Positions 54,288-63,521 of a DNA stretch of 64,000 bases are shown here, one piece after another. Source of the DNA: Planococcus versutus. Lineage in GTDB: Bacteria; Bacillota; Bacilli; Bacillales_A; Planococcaceae. Made by a program: the position numbers and the translations under genes. Under the pieces are notes generated by a model, which searched no databases, was not told the origin of the DNA, and worked only from the letters and a program-made list of their open reading frames with translations. How positions within the stretch are numbered: position 1 is the stretch's first letter; each line of letters starts with the position of its first letter. The stretch covers positions 2,458,001 through 2,522,000 of the forward strand of contig NZ_CP016540.2 of assembly GCF_001186155.3 (NCBI RefSeq). The letters are read 5' to 3'.

Positions 54288-55046
54288 ATGCGTTTAGCAA
54301 ACAAAGTAGCCATCATCACAGGTGGCGCAAATGGCATTGGCAAAGCAATTGCAACAGCTTATGCAAAAGAAGGCGCGAAGATTTCAATTGCAGATTTTAA
54401 TGAAAAAGCGTTAACCGCTACCGTCGATGAATTTACGGCGCAAGGGTTTGGAGCGTTTGGCGTAAAAGTAAACGTTGCTTCTGAAGAAGACATTCAAAAA
54501 ATGGTAGACGACACCGTAGCTCATTTTGGCCAAGTCGACATTTTGGTCAACTGTGCAGGTGTCTTAGACAACATTCAAGCGGCTCATAACGTAGAAGACG
54601 CTATTTGGAACCGCGTGATGGACATTAACGTTGGTGGCGTCATGCGCGGATCGCGTAAAATTTTGCCGTTGTTTACAGAACAAGGCAGCGGTGTGATCAT
54701 TAACCTTGCATCTATTACGGCACTTACGGGCGGACGAGGCGGCTTGACCTACACCGCAGCCAAACACGCAGTTGCTGGCATGACAAAAAACATTGCGTCA
54801 ATGTACGGGCCACAAGGCGTTCGCTGCAATGCCATTGCTCCAGCACAAGTCGAAACAGGACTCACGCAATCAATGGATGGCTACGACATGTTCGGCTTTA
54901 AACAAGCCACGCGTGCCGTTGACTTGATGGGTCCTCCTGCATTGCCAGAAGACATCGCCAACATCGCGCTGTTCTTAGCAAGCGATGAGTCCAAAACCAT
55001 TAACGGTGTGGTGCTAGCTGCAGATGCTGGTTGGAGCGCTTACTAA
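54288..55046 (+). CDS. Short-chain dehydrogenase/reductase
   Basis: 252 residues: VAIITGGANGIGKAIA, NVASEEDIQKMVDD, ILVNCAGVLDN, INLASITALTG with catalytic Ser and YTAAKHAVAG with the YxxxK pair. ISIADFNEK suggests NAD preference. Starts at ATG 54288 after TAGGAGGTTTTTTT, with a TATACT -10 at 54256-54261. Substrate unknown; distinct from the SDR at 32533. Confidence 0.88.
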   Translation: MRLANKVAIITGGANGIGKAIATAYAKEGAKISIADFNEKALTATVDEFTAQGFGAFGVKVNVASEEDIQKMVDDTVAHFGQVDILVNCAGVLDNIQAAHNVEDAIWNRVMDINVGGVMRGSRKILPLFTEQGSGVIINLASITALTGGRGGLTYTAAKHAVAGMTKNIASMYGPQGVRCNAIAPAQVETGLTQSMDGYDMFGFKQATRAVDLMGPPALPEDIANIALFLASDESKTINGVVLAADAGWSAY

Positions 55047-55118
55047 ACTGCTGACCATTCAGAGTCTCTCAGTAGTTCTCGAATGGTCCTGTATTCACAG
55101 TTCAACATCACTACCTAC

Positions 55119-55168
55119 ACAAATGCCATCTTCGAAATCAATTGATTTCATTGAAGATGGCATTTTTT
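55119..55168 (+). terminator. Terminator of SDR gene
   Basis: AAATGCCATCTTC/GAAGATGGCATTT hairpin followed by TTTCT, 70 bp past the stop. Confidence 0.72.
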
Positions 55169-55218
55169 CTATTGCTATATTTGGACAAATAGACTTTTTT
55201 TGCTCACAGCAACTCTTC

Positions 55219-55878
55219 TTATAAATTCATCTCTGTCACATTTACCAGAGGGGCTTCAATAATATAGCGATCCGGAGCTGCGCCTAAAAAGGTAAACGGA
55301 TAACAAGTGGTAAGCGTGAGTACCGCTTCATCTTTTGACACAATCACGGTCCGGTCTTCTGCAGCGGTGATCCAGCTTTTTGTTAGTTGATATTCGTATT
55401 GCTTTTCTTCAAATTGGATAAACAAGCTGTCGCCTTCTTTCAACTCGCCAAGCTCTCGAAAAACCGTGTCTCTGTGGCCAGATAAAACGGTGTGGCGCTG
55501 ACCATCTGGAGGAAGCGTAAACTTGCTGACGTGGTAGCCGACTCCTTGCGTTAACGTATCTTCATCTGTGCCCCAGTACACTGGATACTTTTTATCGAGA
55601 GAAGGAATCAGCAACCAGCCGATGTCGTCACCGCGTTTGTATTCTTCATATGTTCGTAGCTTTGGCTCTAGCGGTTTTTCAACTTGCTCCGGAACTGTTT
55701 TTTCTTCAATACGCTCTTCTGTCGGAACCGCGACAGGACTAACGTCATCCGTTTTAACGATATCGGTTTCACTGATTTCCTGCTGCCCTGAAGCCGTTTC
55801 AGAAAGCCACTTATAGCCATTCCAGCCGGCAAACAGCAAGCCTATTACAATGAGTACCATGCCTATTTTTCTGGTCAT
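55219..55878 (-). CDS. Class D sortase
   Basis: 219 residues: N-terminal membrane anchor (5-25), an acidic linker, then the sortase barrel with His135 (VLSGHRDTVF), Cys192 (LTTCYPF) and Arg204 (PDRYIIEAP). The late TTCYPF and the short N-terminus fit class D. It cuts LPxT(A/G)-like signals and joins proteins to peptidoglycan or pili. The CHRD protein gene 160 bp away ends in an MPTTA motif and is its likely substrate (inference). Confidence 0.9.
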   Translation of the reverse strand: MTRKIGMVLIVIGLLFAGWNGYKWLSETASGQQEISETDIVKTDDVSPVAVPTEERIEEKTVPEQVEKPLEPKLRTYEEYKRGDDIGWLLIPSLDKKYPVYWGTDEDTLTQGVGYHVSKFTLPPDGQRHTVLSGHRDTVFRELGELKEGDSLFIQFEEKQYEYQLTKSWITAAEDRTVIVSKDEAVLTLTTCYPFTFLGAAPDRYIIEAPLVNVTEMNL

Positions 55879-56042
55879 TTTTTGACACTCCTTTACTCGC
55901 TAGAACAAAATCTACTCGTTTCTAAATTGGTAAATCAAGGTTTTTATATAGGATTTTATCAGAAAATTCCAACATTACCTAATTATTTATTGTATAATAT
56001 GTTATCGCCTACTGGCGAAATTTGCAAGAAGGAGACTGATGT

Positions 56043-56630
56043 ATGAAAAAATTCATGGCTTTACCAGTCGTTTCAGTATTGGCAATCGGAGGGTTTGCAG
56101 GATCGGTTTTTGCAGCACACGAAGGACAAGAATTCATGGCAGAGTTGACGCCAGAACAAGAAACCATGGAAATCGAAAGCGATGCTACAGGAGACGCAAG
56201 TATTATGTTTAGCGAAGATGGCATGTCGTTGGATTTCACGGTTAACGCTAATGAGTTGGACGACGCGGTGGCAGGACATTTTCACAGTGGCGCTACTGGA
56301 GAAGATGGTCCTGTAGAAATCATGTTATTTAAAAATGACGCACCTATGGATTATGACGGAGAAGTCGCAACGGGCACGTTGACCGAAGCCGACCTTGCCG
56401 GAGACATGAGCTGGGAAGACTTCACAAAAGCGATGGTCGCGGGTGACATTTACGTCAATCTTCATACAGAAGAGTATCCGGATGGCGAAATTCGCGGGCA
56501 AGTCGAAATGGCTGGAGATGAAATGCCAACAACCGCTACAAACGGAGCTTTGTATACGATGCTTGGTGCGTTTATGGCGTTAATGGGCGGCCTATTGGTA
56601 TTTGGTAGAAAACAGAAAAAAATCGCATAA
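56043..56630 (+). CDS. CHRD-domain surface protein with sortase-type C-terminus
   Basis: 195 residues: signal peptide cleaved after SVFA (residue 23 region), a CHRD domain with GHFHSGATGEDGPVE and VNLHTEEYPDGEIRGQVE, then a sorting signal: MPTTA, a hydrophobic stretch (YTMLGAFMALMGGLLVF) and a basic tail GRKQKKIA. The motif is close to LPNTA, recognised by class D sortases. The domain binds metals or ligands in other proteins. Ribosome site AAGGAGACTG precedes ATG 56043; -10 TATAAT near 55993. Confidence 0.85.
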   Translation: MKKFMALPVVSVLAIGGFAGSVFAAHEGQEFMAELTPEQETMEIESDATGDASIMFSEDGMSLDFTVNANELDDAVAGHFHSGATGEDGPVEIMLFKNDAPMDYDGEVATGTLTEADLAGDMSWEDFTKAMVAGDIYVNLHTEEYPDGEIRGQVEMAGDEMPTTATNGALYTMLGAFMALMGGLLVFGRKQKKIA

Positions 56631-56640
56631 AAATTTATAA

Positions 56641-56698
56641 AAAAAGCTAGACTCTTCCTCGGATAATTGTTGATCTAGGAGACGAGTTTAGCTTTTTT
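56641..56698 (+). terminator. Terminator of CHRD gene
   Basis: AAAAAGCTAGACT...AGTTTAGCTTTTT stem with T-run, directly after the stop. Confidence 0.68.
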
Positions 56699-56719
56699 GT
56701 GTGCTTGGAATTATTTAAC

Positions 56720-56747
56720 CCGGATGTTCGCTTTTTTAACCGGTATC
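56720..56747. repeat. CCGG-TGTTCGCT repeat, copy 1 (two cores, 20 bp apart)
   Basis: CCGGATGTTCGCTTTTTTAA starts at 56720 and CCGG recurs at 56740. A related stretch is at 57918. Two cores are too few to call an array. Confidence 0.4.
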
Positions 56748-56767
56748 ATCGAAAAAACAGAAGTCCC

Positions 56768-57796
56768 TCATGAAAAGCTGTTTTTAACATCCGCAAGAAA
56801 GTGCGCGATGTCTTCTTTTTCAGTATCGAAAGAAGTCACCAACCGAATTTCATCTTTTTCTTCGTTCCATAACGCAAACGAATGTTTTTTCTGAAGGTGT
56901 TGGATTTGTGCTTTTGGCAATAAAGCGAAAATCGCATTTGACTGAACCGGCTGAGAAAGCGTGATTTCTGGAAATTTGACTAACCCTTCTGCAAGTAGCT
57001 GCGCCATATGGTTGGCACTTCGGGCATTGTCTAGCCATAGGTCATTCGTTAACAATCGGTCAAATTGCACCGCCAGAAAGCGCATTTTAGAGCCGAGTTG
57101 CATGCCTTGTTTTCGAATGTATGTGATCTCAGACGCCAATTCCGGATTGAAACAGACGACCGCCTCGCCCATCATCAAGCCATTTTTCGTTCCCCCAAAC
57201 GCCAGCATGTCGATACCCGCATCTACTGTCATTTCGGCAAAACTGCAACCGAGGTGAGCTGCTGCGTTGCTGAGTCGTGCTCCGTCCATATGTACATACA
57301 GTCCATTTTCGTGGGCAAAACGAGTGATTTCCTTGATTTCGTCAATTGTGTAAACCGTTCCGAGTTCTGTGCATTGTGAGATCGAAACGACTTTTGGCTG
57401 GCTTCGCTGCGGGTTGCCTATGTGATGCAGTTGACGCTCGATTTGGCTAATCGTCAGTTTGCCATCCGCTGACGGAGACGTTAGCAGTTTCCCTCCAATA
57501 AACCCTTCTGGTGCGCCGCCTTCGTCTGAGTTAATGTGCGCGCCGTCTGTGCAAATAATGGCTTGATGCGAACGCACCATTGCTTTTAATCCTGTCACAT
57601 TGGCACCCGTGCCATTAAAAACAAATGCCACTTCGCACGCTTCACCAAAATGAGCTTTGAATTTTTGAATAGCCTCTGCCGTGTACGGATCGTTTCCGTA
57701 AGCCGCAACATGTCCTTGATTCGCTTGAACGATGGCTTCTAAAATGAGCGGGTGAACTCCTGAATTGTTGTCGCTTGCAAACATTTTCGTTGTCAT
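56768..57796 (-). CDS. Low-specificity L-threonine aldolase-like PLP enzyme
   Basis: 342 residues from ATG 57796 after AAAGGAGGCG. Marks: SDNNSGVHPLI, FVFNGTGANVTGLKAM, HMDGARLSNAAAHLG with the PLP Asp, and AFGGTKNGLM with the Schiff-base Lys. Splits threonine into glycine and acetaldehyde in known members. A longer frame to 57844 exists but is upstream of the ribosome site. It is not the same type as the neighbouring 57934 gene, which is the GntG-like branch. Confidence 0.87.
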   Translation of the reverse strand: MTTKMFASDNNSGVHPLILEAIVQANQGHVAAYGNDPYTAEAIQKFKAHFGEACEVAFVFNGTGANVTGLKAMVRSHQAIICTDGAHINSDEGGAPEGFIGGKLLTSPSADGKLTISQIERQLHHIGNPQRSQPKVVSISQCTELGTVYTIDEIKEITRFAHENGLYVHMDGARLSNAAAHLGCSFAEMTVDAGIDMLAFGGTKNGLMMGEAVVCFNPELASEITYIRKQGMQLGSKMRFLAVQFDRLLTNDLWLDNARSANHMAQLLAEGLVKFPEITLSQPVQSNAIFALLPKAQIQHLQKKHSFALWNEEKDEIRLVTSFDTEKEDIAHFLADVKNSFS

Positions 57797-57917
57797 TGCG
57801 TTCGCCTCCTTTCTCCAGTTTAAAGCAGATTTTCTGACGTGCAATGGTTATGGTTGGAATGAATTCGTAAGAATTTTTTTGTAGTATGCAAATTTCCATG
57901 GCTCGGGAACTTTTAAT

Positions 57918-57942
57918 CCGGGTGTTCGCTCCCTTACCCGTC
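57918..57942. repeat. CCGG-TGTTCGCT repeat, copy 2
   Basis: CCGGGTGTTCGCTCCCTTAC starts at 57918 and CCGT at 57938, again a 20-bp step. It overlaps the last codons of the gene at 57934. Confidence 0.4.
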
Positions 57943-59000
57943 GCTCACTCTAATCTTCTCTTCTAATTCTTCAACACTTTCATTAAAAATCGCTGCTGCT
58001 CTGTAAATATCGTCTTCTTGGATTTCTCGATATGTGGTGAGTCTTAAATAGTGGTCTGAAACACGTTTCACTTTGAGGCCATTGTCAAAAAGCAGCTGCT
58101 CGAGTTCTTTTGCCGAAAACTTTGTTTGAGACAAGTCTAGTTTTACGATATTGGTCTGTGTTTTCTCTACCTCGATTTGAACATGACCTTTTCTAGCTAT
58201 TTCTTTTGCTAACAAAGAAGCATTTCTATGGTCTTCTTCGAGCCTAGTCACTAATGAATTCAACGAAACAATTCCTGCAGTTGCGATCACACCTGCTTGT
58301 CTCATCGTGCCACCGAGTAATTTCCGCACTTGTCTTGCTTGAGCAATAAATTCGTTACTGCCACATAATACCGATCCTACCGGAGCGCTCAGTCCTTTAG
58401 ACAAGCAAAACATGAGCGTATCTGCACCTTTTACAAGTTTTTCTAAAGGTACGTTTAAATAAACAGCTGCATTAAAAATTCTTGCTCCGTCTAGATGTAC
58501 CGGTACGCCTTTTTTATGCGCAGCATCACATAGCGCTTTCATGTGCTGTGGAGATAAACACGTTCCTCCCATAAAATTATGCGTGTTTTCTAAGCACATG
58601 AGCTTTATGTCCGCATTTCCCAATTCTTCTTCCACGTTGCTTACATTAGGAAAGCCTTGTTTATCTTCTTCAAAAAATACGGGATCGAGTCCACCCCAGT
58701 CCTTCATAAATGGAGCTTTCTCATTTTTATACAAGTGACTGTTCGTGCCAACTAACACTTTTTCTCCTCTTTTGCAATGCGTTAACAACGCTACATAATT
58801 CGCCATTGTGCCACTACCGCAATACAAGGCGTCTTCTTTTCCGGTCATTTCCGCAGCCACTTGCTCTAACTTCGCAACCGTGGGATCTTCGCCTTTTCCA
58901 TCCTTGCCACTGCGTCCATCATCCCCACTTCTGCTTCCCCCATCGCGGTTCTCATTTCAGCTGTAGGTTTTGTTAAAGTATCGCTTCTCAAATCAATCAT
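57934..59000 (-). pseudogene. L-threonine aldolase / beta-eliminating lyase (GntG-like), frameshifted
   Basis: The gene starts at ATG 59000 (RBS AGGAGGG) and reads [16 protein letters not shown]...GEAEVG, then changes frame at a GGGG run (58923-58926); the other frame continues [19 protein letters not shown] and runs to 57934. Adding one G restores one frame of 355 aa, a normal length. The rest carries HLDGARIFNAAVYL and FCLSKGLSAPVGS with the PLP Asp and Lys. As read, only a short peptide would be made. A sequencing error in the G run is an equal possibility. It is upstream of prpB's end and on the same strand. Confidence 0.75.
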
Positions 59001-59037
59001 CGTATCCCTCCTATGATCTAATTAAACATCCATCTAT

Positions 59038-59071
59038 AGAAAAAAGAGCTGTTAAACACAGCTCTCTTCTA
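59038..59071 (-). terminator. Terminator of prp operon
   Basis: AGAGCT/AGCTCT hairpin with T-run (minus strand), 11 bp after the prpB stop at 59082. Confidence 0.7.
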
Positions 59072-59081
59072 AACACACCAA

Positions 59082-59993
59082 TTACTCATGATAGTTCTCT
59101 GAAGTTGTCTTAGCAATTTCTTTGTCCATTTCCTCGTAATCATGGTATTGGATCACTTCATACAGTTCTTTTCGTGTTTGCATGTCTTCTAGCTTTTCTT
59201 TTTGGCTGCCAGTTTCGTAAATTTCTTGATACACTCGCTCATACGCTTTAGCCGCAACTCTCAATGAGGTGACGGGATAAATGACAATGTCACAGCCGAA
59301 TTTTTGAAATTGCTCTGCTGAATAGTAAGGCGTTTTGCCGAATTCCGTCATGTTTGCTAAAATGGGTGCCTTTGTTGCGTCTTTGACTTTTGAAAACTCT
59401 TCTTCTGCAATCAAAGCTTCTGGAAAAATCACATCTGCTCCTGCATCCATATAAGCTTTTGCTCTTTGTATAACACCATCTAAATTTTCAACACTGTGCG
59501 CATCTGTTCTTGCGACAACTACAAGCGTCGGTGCTACTTTCTTGATTGCTTGAATTTTTTGGACCATTTCTTCAATTGACACCAAGTTCTTGCCATTTAA
59601 ATGTCCACATTTCTTCGGCATGGATTGATCTTCGATTTGCACTGCGGCGACACCGGCATCGAGCATTTCTCTTGCAGCACGTGCTACATTAAGTACGCCT
59701 CCATAGCCGGTGTCAATGTCTACTAATACCGGCAATTGCGTAGCTCTGATAATGTCTTTGGCGTGATTTGCTATTTCAGTCGAATAAATCAAGCCAAGAT
59801 CGGGCAATCCTTTGCTTGCTGTATAAGCAGCACCGGATAAATACAATGCTTTAAATCCAGTGCGTTTGGCCATCAATCCGGCCATGGCATCGTGCGCACC
59901 GACAAGTTTTAAAATGGGTTCGTCTCTTACCAATTGTAAAAACTGATTGGCTAACTCTTCTTGACGCAATTCTTCATTTACTAACCAAGACAC
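59082..59993 (-). CDS. prpB: Methylisocitrate lyase (isocitrate lyase/PEP mutase superfamily)
   Basis: 303 residues that split 2-methylisocitrate into pyruvate and succinate. Seen: VGAHDAMAGLMAKRTGF, LVDIDTGYGG with metal Asp, QIEDQSMPKKCGH (127-131) with the catalytic Cys129, and VVVARTDAHS. Starts 10 bp after prpD, last gene of the operon with the tripartite transporter. In B. subtilis the equivalent is MmgF (YqiQ). Confidence 0.92.
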   Translation of the reverse strand: MSWLVNEELRQEELANQFLQLVRDEPILKLVGAHDAMAGLMAKRTGFKALYLSGAAYTASKGLPDLGLIYSTEIANHAKDIIRATQLPVLVDIDTGYGGVLNVARAAREMLDAGVAAVQIEDQSMPKKCGHLNGKNLVSIEEMVQKIQAIKKVAPTLVVVARTDAHSVENLDGVIQRAKAYMDAGADVIFPEALIAEEEFSKVKDATKAPILANMTEFGKTPYYSAEQFQKFGCDIVIYPVTSLRVAAKAYERVYQEIYETGSQKEKLEDMQTRKELYEVIQYHDYEEMDKEIAKTTSENYHE

Positions 59994-60003
59994 AAAATCC
60001 CTC

Positions 60004-61422
60004 CTAGACGGTCATTTTCCCCATAAATTCAGCTATGCTCATGTTGTTTAACTTGTCTTCTTGATTGCAAAGCTCGTAAATTTCAGTGGCTTGTTTATCA
60101 GCGAAAACCGTTGCTAAATTCGCTTGGAACTTTTCTTTCAATTTCGGTATAGCTTCTTCTCTTCTGAATTTATGGCCAATTGGGTATTCTACTGCAATTT
60201 TTTCTGTGTTACTGCCATCGGTAAAGAATACTTGAACCGCATTGGCAATCGAACGTTTATCTGGATTCATGTAATCTTCTGTATAGGATTTATCTTCTAC
60301 TACATGCATTTTATCTCGCAATTTATCAATCATAGGGTTTTTAGCTGTTTCTTCTTCGTAATGATCTGCTACCACGTCGCCGTAGATCAGTCCAATCGCC
60401 GTGATGTATTGCAGCGAATGATCGCGGTCAGCTGGGTTATGCAGCGGTCCTTTTTTGTCTATAATGCGAATGGCTGATTCATGAGTGGTGATTTCAATTC
60501 GTTCAATGTCGTCCCATTTATCTTTGATGTCTGGATAAAGAGCAACCGCGCATTCTGCTGCTGTTTGTGCGTGAAATTCTGCTGGGAACGAAATTTTAAT
60601 CAAGATGTTTTCCATCACATAACAACCAAACGGTCGTTCTAATGTAAATTCTTTGCCTCCATACACAACGTCTTGGAATCCCCATCTTGGAGTTGAGAGA
60701 ACAGTTGGATAGCCCATTTCGCCTTTTAAAGCCATGAACGCCAGTCGAACGCCGCGACTTGTAGCGTCTCCTGCAGCCCACGATTTTCTAGATCCTGCGT
60801 TTGGAAAATGACGATACGTCCGTAGCGGCCCATTATCGACCCAAGCATTTGTCAACGCATTGATAATTTCTTGTTTGGTGCCTCCAAGCATTCCGGTTAC
60901 CACTGCAGTAGTGGCTATTTTCACGAAAAAGACATGATCGATTCCGACTCTGTTCATGCTGTTATTGAGTGCTAAAATCCCTTGTATTTCGTGCGCTTTA
61001 ATTGTGGCTTTCAAGATATCTTCTACGGTGAATGGCTCTTTTCCTTCTGCTATGCGCTTCCGGCTTACGTAATCTCCTGTAGCCAATATGCCACCCAAGT
61101 TATCAGACGGATGGCCCCACTCAGCAGCTAACCACGTATCGTTATAGTCAAGCCATCTAATCGTTGCTCCAATATTAAAAGCCGCTTGAACCGGGTCTAG
61201 TACAAAAGAAGTCCCTGGCACTCTCGCGCCATTAGGAACAACTGTGCCTGGCACAATCGGTCCAAGTAGTTTGGTGCAAGCCGGATAACGCAACGCTAGA
61301 AACCCACAGCCTAAAGTATCCATCAAAATGTACCTTGCTGTTTCTAAAGAAGTTTCACTGTAATCTTCAAAATCCAATACATAATCTGCAATATCGACGA
61401 TCAACTGATCTGGCTTATTCAT
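60004..61422 (-). CDS. prpD: 2-methylcitrate dehydratase (MmgE/PrpD family)
   Basis: 472 residues. It begins [14 protein letters not shown], has [25 protein letters not shown] and [18 protein letters not shown] typical of MmgE/PrpD, which dehydrates 2-methylcitrate. It sits 45 bp after tctA and 10 bp before prpB in one transcript. No prpC (methylcitrate synthase) is present in the window. Confidence 0.92.
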   Translation of the reverse strand: MNKPDQLIVDIADYVLDFEDYSETSLETARYILMDTLGCGFLALRYPACTKLLGPIVPGTVVPNGARVPGTSFVLDPVQAAFNIGATIRWLDYNDTWLAAEWGHPSDNLGGILATGDYVSRKRIAEGKEPFTVEDILKATIKAHEIQGILALNNSMNRVGIDHVFFVKIATTAVVTGMLGGTKQEIINALTNAWVDNGPLRTYRHFPNAGSRKSWAAGDATSRGVRLAFMALKGEMGYPTVLSTPRWGFQDVVYGGKEFTLERPFGCYVMENILIKISFPAEFHAQTAAECAVALYPDIKDKWDDIERIEITTHESAIRIIDKKGPLHNPADRDHSLQYITAIGLIYGDVVADHYEEETAKNPMIDKLRDKMHVVEDKSYTEDYMNPDKRSIANAVQVFFTDGSNTEKIAVEYPIGHKFRREEAIPKLKEKFQANLATVFADKQATEIYELCNQEDKLNNMSIAEFMGKMTV

Positions 61423-61467
61423 CTATCTTCCTCCTACAAAGTATACTCGTTACCTATTTTTCACTTT

Positions 61468-62976
61468 CTACAGACCCGTATTTTTAGAAGCAATTTTCTT
61501 ACTTCTCCAGTTCAAGAACACAGGAACAAACAGAGACAATAGCGACACAATGATTAAAGCTAATGGCAGTGGGCTATTGACAAAAATGCTTAAATTGCCA
61601 TTCGAAATCGTCATTGACTGTCTAAATGACTGTTCCATCATGCCTCCTAGAATAAAAGCTAAAATAAAAGGCGGTGCTGGAAAAGAGAAAATCCTCATGG
61701 CAAACCCTAAAGCTCCAAAAATTAACAACATATACAAATCAAACGTATTGAAACTGATCGAATACACACCAACTAAACTAAACATAATCACTAAAGAGAT
61801 TAACAGCGGTCTTGGAATACTCAATATTTTGGCCAAGTACGGGATTAACGGCAAATTGAGAATCAATAAGAATATATTCCCTACATACATACTGGCGATA
61901 ATGCCCCAAAAGATTTCAGGTCGATCCGTCATTAACAGCGGACCTGGTTGGACGCCGAGCACAAGAAATGCACCTAGCATGACAGCCGTCGTTCCTGAAC
62001 CTGGAATTCCTAAACTTAATAATGGAACAAACGCACCGCTTGTGGCAGCGTTGTTGGAACTTTCAGGAGCAGCAAGGCCTTTGATCGATCCTTTGCCAAA
62101 TTCTTCAGGATTTTTGGCTATTCGTTTTTCGAAAATGTAACTGATAAACGAAGCAATTGTCGCTCCAGCACCTGGTAGCACCCCAATAATAAAGCCAACC
62201 ATTGATTGACGCGTCATGGGGCCGCTCATTTCTTTTAAATCTTCTTTTGTTAACTTTAAGCTTCCGAGTTTTTGATCTTCGCTCAAGCTTAAATTTTTTC
62301 TGTTCAAAATCAACATACATACTTCAGCAATGGCAAATAAGCCAAGCGCAATAATAAGAAAATCAAATCCATCCAATAAATTGATATTGCCAAACGTAAA
62401 GCGTTGCGTTCCTGTTTGCGGATCAATTCCGATGGTTACAACCATGATGCCTGCCACAGCAGAAATCATCGCTTTGATCGTCGAACCTTCTGATAAACTT
62501 GAAATGGCTGTCAGTCCCATTAACATGAGCGCGAAATAAGCAGGAGGTCCAAACGAAATCGCAACACTTGATAAAACCGGCGCCAGTATCATCAGCAAAA
62601 TAACAGATACTGTCCCGCCAAAGAAAGAAGCAATCGCAGCAATCGCTAAAGCTTTTCCGGCCTTGCCTTGTTGAGCCATCGGATAGCCGTCAAAAGCAGT
62701 AGCGACTGTTCCCGAAATGCCAGGAGCGTTTAGTAAAATAGAGGAGGTTGATCCTCCAAATACGGCGCCGTAGTAGACACCAGCCATCATCACAAGCGCT
62801 GGTGCTGGATCCATTCCATATGTAATTGGAATCATAATCGCAATGGCGCTGATTGGACCAAGTCCTGGCATCATGCCGATTAATGTTCCGACAATAACAC
62901 CGATCAGGACAAACAAAATACCTTCCCAACTTAAAGCGACTTGAAAACCAGCCAGTAGACCTTGAAAAGCATCCAT
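61468..62976 (-). CDS. tctA: Tripartite tricarboxylate transporter permease, TctA family
   Basis: 502 residues, about 12 membrane segments. GVIVGTLIGMMPGLGPISAIA and GVYYGAVFGGSTSSILLNAPG are the TctA signatures, and a second GFIIGVLPGAGATIASFI repeat lies in the C-terminal half. It is the large permease of a solute-binding-protein-dependent tricarboxylate uptake system with the two genes just upstream. Likely substrates are citrate, tricarballylate or a methylcitrate-like compound (inference). Confidence 0.92.
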   Translation of the reverse strand: MDAFQGLLAGFQVALSWEGILFVLIGVIVGTLIGMMPGLGPISAIAIMIPITYGMDPAPALVMMAGVYYGAVFGGSTSSILLNAPGISGTVATAFDGYPMAQQGKAGKALAIAAIASFFGGTVSVILLMILAPVLSSVAISFGPPAYFALMLMGLTAISSLSEGSTIKAMISAVAGIMVVTIGIDPQTGTQRFTFGNINLLDGFDFLIIALGLFAIAEVCMLILNRKNLSLSEDQKLGSLKLTKEDLKEMSGPMTRQSMVGFIIGVLPGAGATIASFISYIFEKRIAKNPEEFGKGSIKGLAAPESSNNAATSGAFVPLLSLGIPGSGTTAVMLGAFLVLGVQPGPLLMTDRPEIFWGIIASMYVGNIFLLILNLPLIPYLAKILSIPRPLLISLVIMFSLVGVYSISFNTFDLYMLLIFGALGFAMRIFSFPAPPFILAFILGGMMEQSFRQSMTISNGNLSIFVNSPLPLALIIVSLLSLFVPVFLNWRSKKIASKNTGL

Positions 62977-62991
62977 TTAATCAAGCCCCCC

Positions 62992-63450
62992 TCATAATGG
63001 CAATATCCCGCTTGGTAACGAAATGCCAAGCGCATTTACAAAGATGACATACAAAACGATCGGAAATAATAACGAAACCAGTATGTTGACTTTCCACTTT
63101 TGATATCCCAAAAACCACGAACTAAAGAAAATAAATAAAGCAGTCATGACAACAAATCCAATGGCTTCAAAAAGCAAAATGTAAACAAAAATCATCGCAA
63201 ATACGGCTGCAATCACTAGCAATTCGCGTGTTGGAATGTCTCTTTTCTTTTTTTCTTCTGCCGTTTCTTTTGCGCGTGAAAAGTAAAGAGCCACCGACAA
63301 GATGAGCATCAATACACCAAGGCCTTTAGGAATCACATCTGCGTCTACTGGCGTGTAAGGATAGTTGGGTAGTTGAAAACTAAAATACAAATAAACCGCT
63401 GCAATCAGAAAAAGCAAAAACCCAATTCGTTGATTCATGGTCGACATCAA
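62992..63450 (-). CDS. tctB: Tripartite tricarboxylate transporter, TctB family
   Basis: 152 residues with four hydrophobic segments and the small-permease layout of TctB. The start is unclear: GGAGGCG lies 10 bases before TTG 63450 and 13 before ATG 63447. It is the link between the binding protein and TctA genes. TctA begins 15 bp downstream. Confidence 0.82.
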   Translation of the reverse strand: MMSTMNQRIGFLLFLIAAVYLYFSFQLPNYPYTPVDADVIPKGLGVLMLILSVALYFSRAKETAEEKKKRDIPTRELLVIAAVFAMIFVYILLFEAIGFVVMTALFIFFSSWFLGYQKWKVNILVSLLFPIVLYVIFVNALGISLPSGILPL

Positions 63451-63486
63451 AATAAGTTCGCCTCCGATACGTGTAGACTTTAATAA

Positions 63487-63518
63487 AGTAAAACCGGTTT
63501 ACAAAAACCGGTTTTACT
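63487..63518 (-). terminator. Hairpin between tctC and tctB
   Basis: 14-bp stem AGTAAAACCGGTTT/AAACCGGTTTTACT between the tctC stop (63522) and tctB. It likely terminates part of the transcripts so that the binding protein is made in excess, a common arrangement. Confidence 0.7.
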
Positions 63519-63521
63519 CGT

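Noticed and set aside
61550..62140. 196-aa plus-strand ORF
   Set aside because: Lies antisense inside tctA, with no ribosome site and no protein-like pattern.
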